Positions 1-7,079 of a stretch of 9,174 nt of DNA are shown here, one piece after another. The notes beneath the pieces are model-generated. The model was not told where the DNA came from. It ran no database searches and saw only the letters and a program-made list of their open reading frames with translations. The position numbers and the translations under genes were made by a program. The stretch comes from Crenotrichaceae bacterium (GTDB lineage Bacteria; Pseudomonadota; Gammaproteobacteria; Methylococcales; DRLZ01), in the NCBI GenBank assembly GCA_011322755.1, contig DRLZ01000194.1, positions 1 through 9,174 of the forward strand, given 5' to 3'. The stretch's first letter is position 1. Each line of letters opens with the position of its first letter.

Positions 1-113
1 ATTCAGATTATCAAACTTTCTGCAAGCATTCGCGCCATCAATCGTGCAAACAATCGGACAATTCAAAACATTAACGACTCCTTTATCTCTAACTCAATAA
101 ATACAAATGCTAA
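1..113. other. Left-edge region with no assignable gene
   Basis: The plus-strand frame ending in a stop at 98-100 is open from the window edge (about 32 codons), but its translation is not recognisable as any family. Another plus frame is open from the edge and runs into the CYTH gene. On the minus strand an AAAGGAG (84-78) stands six bases before an ATG (71-69), but that ATG is followed at once by TTT TGA. An overlapping TTG-started frame (66-64) stays open to the edge for about 22 codons and is unrecognised. No convincing promoter hexamer pair was found. The end of an upstream gene or the start of a divergent one may lie here. Confidence 0.4.
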
Positions 114-587
114 ATGGCTACTGAAATTGAGCGAAAGTTTCTGGTTACCAACCATAACTGGAAAAAACATGTCACCCAATCTATCCAGATTCGACAAGGG
201 TATTTCTGCAATAACGATGCTGTTTCCATTCGAGTTCGTGTGACTGGCAAAACAGCTTCACTGAATTTCAAGAGTGTAAATATTGGCATTCAGCGCTCAG
301 AGTATGACTATGAAATTCCGGTTTCCGATGCCTGGGAAATGCTCGAGTCGCTATGCAAGAAACCTATCATCGAAAAAACCAGGTATTTGGTTCCCGATGA
401 TGGAAACACCTGGGAAATCGACGTTTTCGGTGCAAAAAATACTGGTTTGATCATCGCAGAGATAGAACTTGAAAATATCAATCAACAGGTTAATTTGCCA
501 GAGTGGGTCGGCAAGGAAGTGACAGATGAGAAGCGTTACTATAACCCATGGTTGTGTGCACACCCTTATCAACTCTGGACTGATTGA
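114..587 (+). CDS. CYTH domain protein, probable triphosphate tunnel metalloenzyme (inorganic triphosphatase-like)
   Basis: This 157-residue protein is a complete single CYTH domain. The signature EIERK at residues 4-8 supplies the paired metal-binding glutamates. The alternating charged strands of the eight-stranded tunnel follow: R27 (IRQGY), R40 and R42 (SIRVRV), K53, E63 and E67 (SEYDYEIP), K88 and R90 (EKTR), E101 and D103 (EIDVF), E116 and E118 (AEIELE), and K140-R141 (DEKRY). In this family the acidic side binds Mg2+ or Mn2+ and the basic side binds a triphosphate. Characterised short bacterial members such as the Nitrosomonas europaea enzyme hydrolyse inorganic tripolyphosphate, but class IV adenylate cyclases and thiamine-triphosphatases share the fold, so the substrate is inferred. 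The start is fixed by an in-frame TAA at 111-113, directly before the ATG. No Shine-Dalgarno sequence is visible upstream, so translation may be weak. The thioesterase gene begins 12 bases after its TGA and is probably co-transcribed. Confidence 0.9.
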   Translation: MATEIERKFLVTNHNWKKHVTQSIQIRQGYFCNNDAVSIRVRVTGKTASLNFKSVNIGIQRSEYDYEIPVSDAWEMLESLCKKPIIEKTRYLVPDDGNTWEIDVFGAKNTGLIIAEIELENINQQVNLPEWVGKEVTDEKRYYNPWLCAHPYQLWTD

Positions 588-599
588 AACAAGGCAAGC

Positions 600-1097
600 A
601 TGAGTAAACAACAAAAACAACTCACCATGACGATATTAATGACTCCAGATATGGCAAACTTTTCTGGTATTGTCCACGGCGGAGCGCTGTTGCAACTACT
701 TGACAGGGCTGCTTATGCCTGTGCTGCACGCTACTCAAAAAAATATGTCGTCACTGCATCGCTTGATCAGGTCAGCTTTAAAGCACCGATTCTGGTTGGC
801 GAACTGGTTACCCTGTATGCCAATGTTAACTATGTAGGTCGAACATCAATGGAAGTCGGGATAAAAGCCATTGCTGAGGATTTAAAGTCTCATGAACAGC
901 GGCATACGACATCCTGTTATTTCACCATGGTTGCCAAAGACGACGATGGCAAATCAACCCCTGTCCCTGCTCTGAACTTAACAACAGAGCTGGACAAAAA
1001 ACTCTATCAGGCAGGAAAAATGCGTCTTGAAATGAGACGTGAAATCAACCAGCGAAACCTTGAGCTCCATGTGGAGATACCCGAAGATTTTGGCTAA
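600..1097 (+). CDS. Hotdog-fold acyl-CoA thioesterase (YciA/ACOT-like)
   Basis: This 165-residue cytoplasmic enzyme should hydrolyse acyl-CoA thioesters to free acid and CoA. The hotdog domain covers about residues 5-125. N20 and the HGGALLQLLD segment at 26-35 form the active-site loop and start of the central helix, with D35 matching the catalytic Asp of the YciA family. LDQVSFKAPILVGE at 55-68 and GRTSMEV at 80-86 are the usual beta strands and CoA-contact loop. The C-terminal 35-40 residues are a charged helical tail rich in K, E and R, which I do not recognise as a separate domain. AAGG at 591-594 sits five bases before the ATG and serves as ribosome binding site. The gene lies 12 bases behind the CYTH gene and runs convergently to glmU. 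Chain-length preference cannot be read from the sequence. Confidence 0.92.
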   Translation: MSKQQKQLTMTILMTPDMANFSGIVHGGALLQLLDRAAYACAARYSKKYVVTASLDQVSFKAPILVGELVTLYANVNYVGRTSMEVGIKAIAEDLKSHEQRHTTSCYFTMVAKDDDGKSTPVPALNLTTELDKKLYQAGKMRLEMRREINQRNLELHVEIPEDFG

Positions 1098-1207
1098 CCG
1101 ACATCACTCAACAAGCAAAACCATCCGTTGGTGTAAAAGCTAGAAACACTGTCATCTCACCGACAACGTCAGTCGGAAATACACGACTAAAACGAATATC
1201 TGTAACC
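1098..1207. other. Convergent intergenic gap between the thioesterase gene and glmU
   Basis: No gene is seen in these 110 bases. A 5-bp inverted repeat, CCGAC/GTCGG (1160-1164 and 1172-1176, 7-base loop), overlaps a second possible stem, AGTCG/CGACT (1171-1175 and 1184-1188). The middle segment could therefore pair either way. Neither stem is followed by a T tract on either strand, so I do not call a Rho-independent terminator for either convergent transcript. Termination may be Rho-dependent or use a structure I cannot resolve by eye. Confidence 0.4.
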
Positions 1208-2575
1208 CTATTTTTTTGTTTTAACCGGTCGTTTCCAGTTTGATTTGGAAAACTGGTGGACCCGGCTAAGCGTCAATTGACTATCTGGTGCATCTTTTGT
1301 AATTGTCGAACCCGCTGCAATGGTTGCGTTTTCTCCGATGACCACAGGAGCAACCAGCTGGGTATCCGAACCGATAAATGCACCGTCTTTGATAATTGTT
1401 TTGTGTTTGTTTGCGCCATCATAATTACAGGTAATCGTCCCCGCACCAATATTTACATTCGCACCAATTGCGGCATCGCCAATATAACTGAGGTGGTTAA
1501 CTTTCGAGGCACTGTTAATCACAACATTCTTGGTTTCAACAAAATTACCGATTTTCACATGATCATTCAGTACCGTACCAGGTCTAACTCTGGCAAAAGG
1601 ACCGATAGTGCAATGCTCACCAAGTTCGGCATCTTCGATAACGCAGTTTGCGAGTATCTCCACATGGTCTCCAATTTTTGTATCTCTAATCATGCAATTG
1701 GCTCCAATCCTGACATGATGACCAATTGATACACGACCTTCCAGTATCACATTGATATCGATGCTGACATCTTGTCCAACAAAATCAATACAACCTCTCA
1801 AGTCAAACCGGTGTGGATCAAAAAAAGTTACCCCTTGTCGCATCAGCTGTTCAACGTTTCTGCGTTGATAAGCACGTTCCAGTTGCGCTAGCTGAACTTT
1901 ATCATTCACGCCTGTGATTTCTGCCTCGTCATTGACCGATTCTGTATTAATTGGAACACCATCCCTGACCGCCATATGAAAAATGTCGGTTAGATAATAT
2001 TCCCCCTGGGAATTGTCAGGTTGTAGCTCTCCTAGCCATTGATGCAGCTTGTCACCAGGAACAGACAGTATTCCTGAATTAATTTCTTTTACTGCCAGCT
2101 CTTCGTCTGAGGCATCTTTCTGCTCAACAATTTTCTGCACATTCCCGTCATCATCACAAATAACCCGTCCGTATCCCGTTGGATCATCCATTGAATAGAT
2201 TAGCAACCCGACATGGTTATCAAGCGCATGAGAAACAACTCGATTCAACGTTTCAACTTGAATCAAAGGCACATCTCCATACAAAACCAGAACCGCATCA
2301 TCCTGATTAATGTAGGGTAATGCCTGTTGTACCGCGTGACCCGTTCCACGTTGCTCACGTTGCTCTATCCACTTTCCCTGATGTGATGTGCTGGCGATAA
2401 CTTGCTCTCCTCCATGCCCGTATATCACCAGCGAAGTCACCTGATCAAGCTGATTTGCTGTATTCAACACATGTTGTAATAAAGTAGTACCACCGATTTC
2501 ATGCAACACCTTGGGTTTTATAGAGTGCATCCGGGTTCCTTTACCCGCTGCCAATACAACGACTTTAATACTCAC
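1208..2575 (-). CDS. glmU: Bifunctional N-acetylglucosamine-1-phosphate uridyltransferase / glucosamine-1-phosphate acetyltransferase
   Basis: GlmU acetylates glucosamine-1-phosphate with acetyl-CoA, then transfers UMP from UTP to give UDP-GlcNAc, the cytoplasmic precursor of peptidoglycan and lipid A. The 455 residues match the usual length. The N-terminal uridyltransferase domain has LAAGKGTRM at 8-16, PKVLH at 21-25, GTGHA at 77-81, the metal-binding Asp in YGDVPL (D101) and N224 in GVND. The C-terminal left-handed beta helix (about 250-440) shows the hexapeptide repeats, with H361 in NHLSYIGD matching the catalytic His (363 in E. coli) and the NIGAGTITCNYDG segment at 375-387. The start codon is GTG, chosen because the conserved N-terminus begins there and AAGGTG lies seven bases upstream. 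It follows atpC in the same direction, 150 bases away and beyond a terminator. Candidate promoter hexamers in 2576-2657 (for example TTGTCA or TATACA on the minus strand) do not form a well-spaced pair. Confidence 0.98.
   Translation of the reverse strand: MSIKVVVLAAGKGTRMHSIKPKVLHEIGGTTLLQHVLNTANQLDQVTSLVIYGHGGEQVIASTSHQGKWIEQREQRGTGHAVQQALPYINQDDAVLVLYGDVPLIQVETLNRVVSHALDNHVGLLIYSMDDPTGYGRVICDDDGNVQKIVEQKDASDEELAVKEINSGILSVPGDKLHQWLGELQPDNSQGEYYLTDIFHMAVRDGVPINTESVNDEAEITGVNDKVQLAQLERAYQRRNVEQLMRQGVTFFDPHRFDLRGCIDFVGQDVSIDINVILEGRVSIGHHVRIGANCMIRDTKIGDHVEILANCVIEDAELGEHCTIGPFARVRPGTVLNDHVKIGNFVETKNVVINSASKVNHLSYIGDAAIGANVNIGAGTITCNYDGANKHKTIIKDGAFIGSDTQLVAPVVIGENATIAAGSTITKDAPDSQLTLSRVHQFSKSNWKRPVKTKK
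2347..2364 (-). repeat. Exact 9-bp tandem duplication within glmU
   Basis: CACGTTGCT occurs twice back to back on the plus strand, with the next base also repeated. In GlmU it encodes Glu-Gln-Arg twice (residues 71-76), directly before the GTGHA nucleotide-binding loop. The spacing to that loop matches E. coli GlmU, so the repeat has not added length to the protein. Its second Glu-Gln replaces the family's similar residues. It is probably a local coincidence or old substitution rather than an active repeat. Confidence 0.6.
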
Positions 2576-2657
2576 AAAGATTCACCTTATCAAACATGAG
2601 AAAACAATCTGTATACATGACAAATACTAATACATCAGCTCTGTTATCGACACACAT

Positions 2658-2701
2658 AAAAAAAGCCTGAGCAGATCTTCGTGACAGAATTCTGACCAGG
2701 C
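2658..2701 (-). terminator. Rho-independent terminator after atpC
   Basis: Read on the minus strand, a stem forms from GCCTG (2701-2697) pairing with CAGGC (2669-2665). A 2x2 internal loop and a second 4-bp stem (2694-2691 with 2675-2672) stack above it, and the hairpin is followed directly by seven T residues (2664-2658). It begins 24 bases after the atpC stop codon and lies 82 bases before the glmU GTG. It should end most transcripts of the ATP synthase operon. The internal loop suggests partial read-through into glmU is possible. A short AT-rich stem (CAATT/AATTG, 2701-2712) abuts its base. Confidence 0.8.
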
Positions 2702-2725
2702 AATTTTAATTGAAACAACAGAGAA

Positions 2726-3151
2726 TTATTTTGATTTACGGGATTTCAATTTTTCAATAGTCCTTAGCTCAGCAATTGCAGTCATAAATTCTGCCTGCGC
2801 TTTTGCGTAATTGATTTTATCTGAGGTGTCCTGCATCGCTTGCGCTGCTCTTTCTTTTGCTTGCTGCGCAGCATTTTCATCAAGATCTTTCTCGCGTTTG
2901 GCTACGTCTGATAATACAGTAACCAGATGCGGTTGTACTTCAAGAATACCGCCTGTAATAAACATGGACTCATCGGGGCCTTCAAGATGTTTAATGCGCA
3001 ATTCACCGGCTACCAAGCTGGTAATCAATGGCGTATGTCTTGGTGCGATACCGATTTCTCCAAGCGTTGCAGGTGCAAACAGCATTTCTGCTTCACCGGA
3101 ATACAGTGATTCCTCTGCACTGACGATATCAACTTTCATTGTAGCAGCCAT
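2726..3151 (-). CDS. atpC: ATP synthase F1 epsilon subunit
   Basis: Epsilon is part of the central rotor stalk. It links gamma to the c ring and in bacteria can inhibit ATP hydrolysis through its C-terminal helices. The 141 residues fit the family (139 in E. coli). The N-terminal beta sandwich (about 1-88) has VDIVSAEESLYSGE at 7-20, GEIGIAPRHTPLIT at 31-44 and the highly conserved GGILEVQP at 67-74. The C-terminal helix pair (about 90-140) is rich in Ala, Glu and Lys and ends in basic residues. I chose the first ATG over the Met at codon 5 because the N-terminus aligns with E. coli epsilon and GAGGG lies about nine bases upstream. It starts 20 bases after atpD and is the last gene of the operon before the terminator. 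Confidence 0.98.
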   Translation of the reverse strand: MAATMKVDIVSAEESLYSGEAEMLFAPATLGEIGIAPRHTPLITSLVAGELRIKHLEGPDESMFITGGILEVQPHLVTVLSDVAKREKDLDENAAQQAKERAAQAMQDTSDKINYAKAQAEFMTAIAELRTIEKLKSRKSK

Positions 3152-3171
3152 GTCTATTTACCCTCTGCTCA

Positions 3172-4554
3172 TCAAGCTGCCATTTTGCTTGCTTTTTCCA
3201 GTACTTCATCAATGGTACCAACCATATAGAAAGCCTGCTCTGGAATATCGTCATACTGACCTTCAATAATTCCCTTGAAACCAGCAATCGTATCACTTAA
3301 TGACACATATTTGCCTGGAGAGCCGGTAAATACTTCAGCAACAAAGAACGGCTGCGAAAGGAAGCGTTGTATTTTACGTGCTCTGGCAACGGTCAACTTA
3401 TCTTCTTCAGAGAGTTCATCCATACCCAGAATCGCAATAATATCGCGGAGTTCTTTATAACGTTGCAAGATACCCTGAATAGCGCGTGTTGTATTGTAGT
3501 GATCTTCACCAATAATCAATGGATCGAGCTGGCGACTGGATGAATCAAGCGGATCAACAGCCGGATAAATACCCAGCTCTGCAATTTGTCTGGATAATAC
3601 AACTGTTGCATCCAGATGGGCGAATGTGGTTGCAGGTGATGGATCGGTCAAATCATCCGCTGGCACATAAACCGCCTGGATTGATGTGATTGAACCTTGT
3701 TTGGTTGATGTAATACGCTCTTGCAAGATACCCATCTCTTCAGCAAGTGTCGGCTGATAACCTACCGCTGAAGGCATACGGCCCAAGAGCGCAGATACTT
3801 CTGTTCCGGCAAGTGTATATCGATAAATATTATCAATAAATAACAAGACATCTTTACCCTCGTCACGGAAATGCTCAGCCTGAGTCAGGCCTGTTAACGC
3901 AACACGCAGCCTATTTCCCGGTGGTTCATTCATCTGCCCGTAGACCAGTGTCACTTTGTCCAGGACATTACTTTCCTTCATCTCATAATAGAAGTCGTTA
4001 CCTTCACGGGTTCGTTCCCCAACACCGGTAAACACGGACAAGCCACTGTGTTCAATCGCGATGTTACGAATCAGCTCCATCATGTTCACAGTTTTACCAA
4101 CGCCCGCACCACCAAACAGTCCAACCTTGCCGCCTTTGGCAAATGGACAAATCAGGTCAATGACTTTAATCCCTGTTTCAAGCAATTCTTGCGATGATGC
4201 CTGCTCAGTATAACTTGGTGGTTTACGATGGATCGCAATCTTCTGCGCAGTATCAACTGAACCTTTTTCATCAATTGGCTCACCGAGTACATTCATGATA
4301 CGTCCCAGTGTTTCCTGACCAACAGGAACAGTGATCGGGGCGCCTGTATTGGTAACACTCATACCCCGTCTCAAACCATCCGAACTACCCATCGCAATCG
4401 TTCTGACAATGCCATCACCGAGTTGTTGTTCCACTTCCAATATCAATTCGGAACCATCAACTGTTAATGCATCATAGATATTTGGCACACTGCCTGCCTC
4501 AAATTCGACATCTACGACCGCACTAATAATCTGAACAATTTTACCGGAACTCAT
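3172..4554 (-). CDS. atpD: ATP synthase F1 beta subunit (catalytic)
   Basis: Beta carries the catalytic sites where ADP and phosphate become ATP, three copies alternating with alpha in the F1 head. The 460 residues equal the E. coli length and most of the sequence can be aligned to it without gaps. The N-terminal beta barrel spans about 1-75. The nucleotide domain has Walker A GGAGVGKT at 148-155, the catalytic glutamate E180 with R181 in GERTREG, and the Walker B Asp D241 followed by R245 in DNIYRY. The C-terminal helical domain carries DELSEED at 379-385, which touches gamma and epsilon. All key residues are intact. The gene follows atpG after an unusually roomy 81-base gap that contains a small hairpin. 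A GAGG ten bases before the ATG is the likely ribosome binding site. Confidence 0.99.
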   Translation of the reverse strand: MSSGKIVQIISAVVDVEFEAGSVPNIYDALTVDGSELILEVEQQLGDGIVRTIAMGSSDGLRRGMSVTNTGAPITVPVGQETLGRIMNVLGEPIDEKGSVDTAQKIAIHRKPPSYTEQASSQELLETGIKVIDLICPFAKGGKVGLFGGAGVGKTVNMMELIRNIAIEHSGLSVFTGVGERTREGNDFYYEMKESNVLDKVTLVYGQMNEPPGNRLRVALTGLTQAEHFRDEGKDVLLFIDNIYRYTLAGTEVSALLGRMPSAVGYQPTLAEEMGILQERITSTKQGSITSIQAVYVPADDLTDPSPATTFAHLDATVVLSRQIAELGIYPAVDPLDSSSRQLDPLIIGEDHYNTTRAIQGILQRYKELRDIIAILGMDELSEEDKLTVARARKIQRFLSQPFFVAEVFTGSPGKYVSLSDTIAGFKGIIEGQYDDIPEQAFYMVGTIDEVLEKASKMAA

Positions 4555-4581
4555 AGCTCATTCGCCTCTATTACTATTTCT

Positions 4582-4602
4582 TTGTGGTAACCTTGTGGTT
4601 AC
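4582..4602 (-). repeat. Hairpin and imperfect tandem repeat in the atpG-atpD gap
   Basis: GTAACC (4587-4592) and GGTTAC (4597-4602) form a perfect 6-bp stem with a four-base loop. The same bases are also an 11-base-spaced imperfect direct repeat, TTGTGGTAAC at 4582-4591 and TTGTGGTTAC at 4593-4602. No T tract follows on the minus strand, so it is not a terminator. In the polycistronic mRNA it sits about 33 bases before the atpD start and could affect mRNA processing or atpD ribosome loading. That role is inferred. Confidence 0.55.
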
Positions 4603-4635
4603 AAATTCTTTATTCAGGAAATGTATCTCTTATTG

Positions 4636-5502
4636 TTACTGAACAGCCGCAGCGCCCGCGACAATTTCTGCAATTTCCTGGGTAATCGCTGCCTGTCTTG
4701 CCTTGTTATAGACAAGCTGTAACTCATCAATTAACTTTCCAGCATTATCAGACGCAGATTTCATTGCTACCATTCGCGCAGCTTGTTCACTGGCATTATT
4801 CTCTAACACTGATTGGTAGATAATCGACTCAGCGTAACGGATCAACAAGTTATCAAGCACTTGTTCCGGATCTGGTTCATAAATGTAATCCCAATGATGT
4901 TCCAGCTCAGCATTGGCATCCGTTGAATCAATTGGCAACAATTGCTTAATTGTTGGCTCTTGCACCATGGTATTAATAAAATCGTTATACGCAAGATGGA
5001 TTTGTTGGACGCCGTCATCAGTGTACGCATCAAGCATAACCTGGATCACCCCGACAATATCAGTCAGCCCGGGTTGATCGCCGATTTGGGTTACTTGTGC
5101 AATTGACTCACCACCAATGTTCGCAAAATAAGCAACACCTTTGCGTCCGATAATGCCCAGCTTGACTTTTTTGCCTTGCTCTTCCCATCCACGTATTTGC
5201 TTCAACAGCTTGCGGAACAGGTTAGAATTCAAACCACCACACAAACCACGATCTGAGGTAATCACCAGAACGCCAATGCTCTCAACATTCTTGTGAACCA
5301 TGAACGGATGTCGATAAGCAGGGTTTGCATGTGACAAATGCTGGATAATCTGCCACATTTTATCTGAATATGGGCGTGATGATTGCATGCGCTCCTGTGT
5401 TTTACGCATTTTACTCGCAGCAACCATTTCCATCGCACGAGTAATTTTTTGAGTATTTTTAATACTCGAAATTTTGGTTCTGACTTCTTGTCCGACTGCC
5501 AT
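4636..5502 (-). CDS. atpG: ATP synthase F1 gamma subunit
   Basis: Gamma is the central shaft whose rotation inside the alpha3-beta3 head drives the binding-change cycle. The 288 residues match E. coli (287). The N-terminal helix holds KISSIKNTQKITRAMEMVAA (residues 10-29), with M24 equivalent to the classic Met-23 of mature E. coli gamma, then ASKMRK. The central Rossmann-like domain has SDRGLCGGLN at 83-92. The C-terminal helix (about 215-288) ends the coiled coil with SEQAARMVAMKSASDNA and a final AAAVQ. The ATG lies 14 bases after the atpA stop, with AGGGG as ribosome binding site in the gap. A 7-bp AT-rich hairpin (5451-5467) falls 35-52 bases into the coding region, over the conserved SIKNT codons. 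It is close to what chance allows in this base composition. Confidence 0.99.
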   Translation of the reverse strand: MAVGQEVRTKISSIKNTQKITRAMEMVAASKMRKTQERMQSSRPYSDKMWQIIQHLSHANPAYRHPFMVHKNVESIGVLVITSDRGLCGGLNSNLFRKLLKQIRGWEEQGKKVKLGIIGRKGVAYFANIGGESIAQVTQIGDQPGLTDIVGVIQVMLDAYTDDGVQQIHLAYNDFINTMVQEPTIKQLLPIDSTDANAELEHHWDYIYEPDPEQVLDNLLIRYAESIIYQSVLENNASEQAARMVAMKSASDNAGKLIDELQLVYNKARQAAITQEIAEIVAGAAAVQ

Positions 5503-5516
5503 TGCTCAGCCCCTGG

Positions 5517-7058
5517 TTACCAGCTGCCTTTCACAGCGAAATCGTCAAGAGCTGATTTTAGCTGGGCTGCAATATCATCATTGTAATCGCCAGACTCATC
5601 AATACTCTCCATCAGTGATCCGTGTTCACTCTTCATATATGCAAGCAATGCCTGCTCGTAACTTTGAGCTTTGTTCGCTTCGAAGCCATCAAGATAGCCA
5701 TTACTGACGGCATAGAGCGACACACCGATTTGGCCAACAGTTAATGGCTGGTATTGTGCCTGTTTTAATAATTCAGTAATGCGTTGACCACGTTCGATCT
5801 GCTTACGTGTTCCCTCATCAAGATCAGATGCGAACTGGGCAAATGCTGCCAGTTCTCTAAACTGGGCTAGCTCGAGTCGAACTCCACCGCCAAGCTTCTT
5901 GATGATTTTTGTTTGTGCTGCACCACCCACACGTGACACTGATAAACCCGGATTTACAGCGGGGCGAATCCCGGAATTAAACAAATCTGTTTCCAGAAAG
6001 ATCTGCCCATCTGTAATTGAAATCACATTGGTCGGAACAAAAGCAGACACGTCACCACCTTGGGTTTCGATAATCGGTAACGCTGTTAGCGAACCTGTTT
6101 TACCTTTGACTTGACCGTCTGTCAGTTTCTCGACTGCTTCAGCGCTAATTCGAGCCGCTCGTTCCAGCAACCGCGAATGGACATAAAAAATATCACCTGG
6201 ATAGGCTTCACGACCCGGTGGGCGACGTAACAGCAGTGAAATCTGCCGGTATGCCCATGCTTGCTTGGTAAGATCATCATAGATGATCAGAGCATCCTCA
6301 CCGCGGTCCCGAAAATATTCACCCATCGCACAACCAGCATATGGCGCGATGTATTGCAGTGCCGCCGGATCTGCCGCGGTTGCTGCAACAATGGTCGTAT
6401 ATTCCATTGCACCTGCTTCTTCCAACTTACGCACAATGGCTGCAACTGATGATTGCTTTTGCCCGATTGCAACATAGATACATTTAACCCCTGTACCCTT
6501 TTGATTGAGAATGGCATCAATAGCGATTGCTGTTTTTCCAGTCTGGCGATCACCAATAATGAGTTCACGCTGACCGCGACCAATCGGGATCATTGAATCG
6601 ATTGACTTCAACCCAGTCTGCATGGGTTGGTCGACTGATTGCCTGGAAATGACACCGGGTGCAATTTTTTCAATCGGTGACGATTCAGTGGTTTCAATCG
6701 CAGCTTTTCCATCCAGAGGGTTACCCAGAGCGTCAACCACTCGCCCCAGCATCGCTTCACCAACCGGAACTTCAAGAATACGTCCCGTACAATAAACAGA
6801 GTCGCCTTCTGTGAGATGTTCGTATGCGCCAAGCACAACAGCACCCACCGAATCTCTTTCCAGATTTAGTGCCAGTCCAAATACCTTGCCAGGAAACTCC
6901 AGCATCTCACCTTGCATAACCTCAGATAGCCCGTAGATACGTACGATCCCATCAGTAATACTAACGATTGTGCCTTCTGTTTTTTGTTCAACACCAAAAT
7001 CGAAACCCTCAAGTTTCTGTTTGATAATGTCGCTAATTTCTGCTGGATTTAATTGCAT
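5517..7058 (-). CDS. atpA: ATP synthase F1 alpha subunit
   Basis: Alpha forms the non-catalytic nucleotide sites of the F1 head and supplies the arginine finger to each catalytic beta site. The protein is 513 residues, identical in length to E. coli AtpA. Walker A GDRQTGKT falls at 169-176, the Walker B region LIIYDDL at 257-263, and the arginine finger R376 in SVSRVGG lies at exactly the E. coli number. The N-terminal helix (about 1-22, MQLNPAEISDIIKQ) is the part that binds delta. The ATG is 21 bases after atpH; upstream the purine run GAGAAAAGA serves as a modest ribosome binding site. A perfect 7-bp inverted repeat (6272-6288) lies over the Walker B codons and is explained by the Ile-Ile/Asp-Asp codons there. 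Confidence 0.99.
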   Translation of the reverse strand: MQLNPAEISDIIKQKLEGFDFGVEQKTEGTIVSITDGIVRIYGLSEVMQGEMLEFPGKVFGLALNLERDSVGAVVLGAYEHLTEGDSVYCTGRILEVPVGEAMLGRVVDALGNPLDGKAAIETTESSPIEKIAPGVISRQSVDQPMQTGLKSIDSMIPIGRGQRELIIGDRQTGKTAIAIDAILNQKGTGVKCIYVAIGQKQSSVAAIVRKLEEAGAMEYTTIVAATAADPAALQYIAPYAGCAMGEYFRDRGEDALIIYDDLTKQAWAYRQISLLLRRPPGREAYPGDIFYVHSRLLERAARISAEAVEKLTDGQVKGKTGSLTALPIIETQGGDVSAFVPTNVISITDGQIFLETDLFNSGIRPAVNPGLSVSRVGGAAQTKIIKKLGGGVRLELAQFRELAAFAQFASDLDEGTRKQIERGQRITELLKQAQYQPLTVGQIGVSLYAVSNGYLDGFEANKAQSYEQALLAYMKSEHGSLMESIDESGDYNDDIAAQLKSALDDFAVKGSW

Positions 7059-7079
7059 ATTTCTTTTCTCACTCTTGTT

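Noticed and set aside
1160..1188. Alternative short stems in the convergent gap, considered as a bidirectional terminator
   Set aside because: The stems are only 5 bp and have no T tract on either side, so a terminator call is not supported.
1256..1729. 157-codon open frame on the plus strand opposite glmU
   Set aside because: It is fully antisense to the conserved beta-helix domain of GlmU, its translation is Cys/Asn/Ile-rich and unlike any family, and it has no ribosome binding site of note. It is a shadow frame.
2811..3269. 152-codon open frame on the plus strand opposite atpC and the end of atpD
   Set aside because: It crosses two well-conserved genes and their junction on the other strand, and its composition (Ser/Cys/Ile-rich) is typical of antisense shadows.
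5451..5467. Perfect 7-bp AT-rich hairpin early in atpG
   Set aside because: It is weak because AT-rich, lies over the conserved SIKNT codons, and its length is within chance expectation. It is noted in the gene entry only.
6272..6288. Perfect 7-bp inverted repeat (GATCATC/GATGATC) with a 3-base loop in atpA
   Set aside because: The codons for Ile-Ile-Tyr-Asp-Asp of the Walker B region generate it directly. Stems of 7 bp are expected a few times by chance in a window of this size.
6287..6583. 98-codon alternative minus-strand frame inside atpA
   Set aside because: It overlaps the Walker A to Walker B region of a gene with intact conserved residues. The translation has no recognisable domain.
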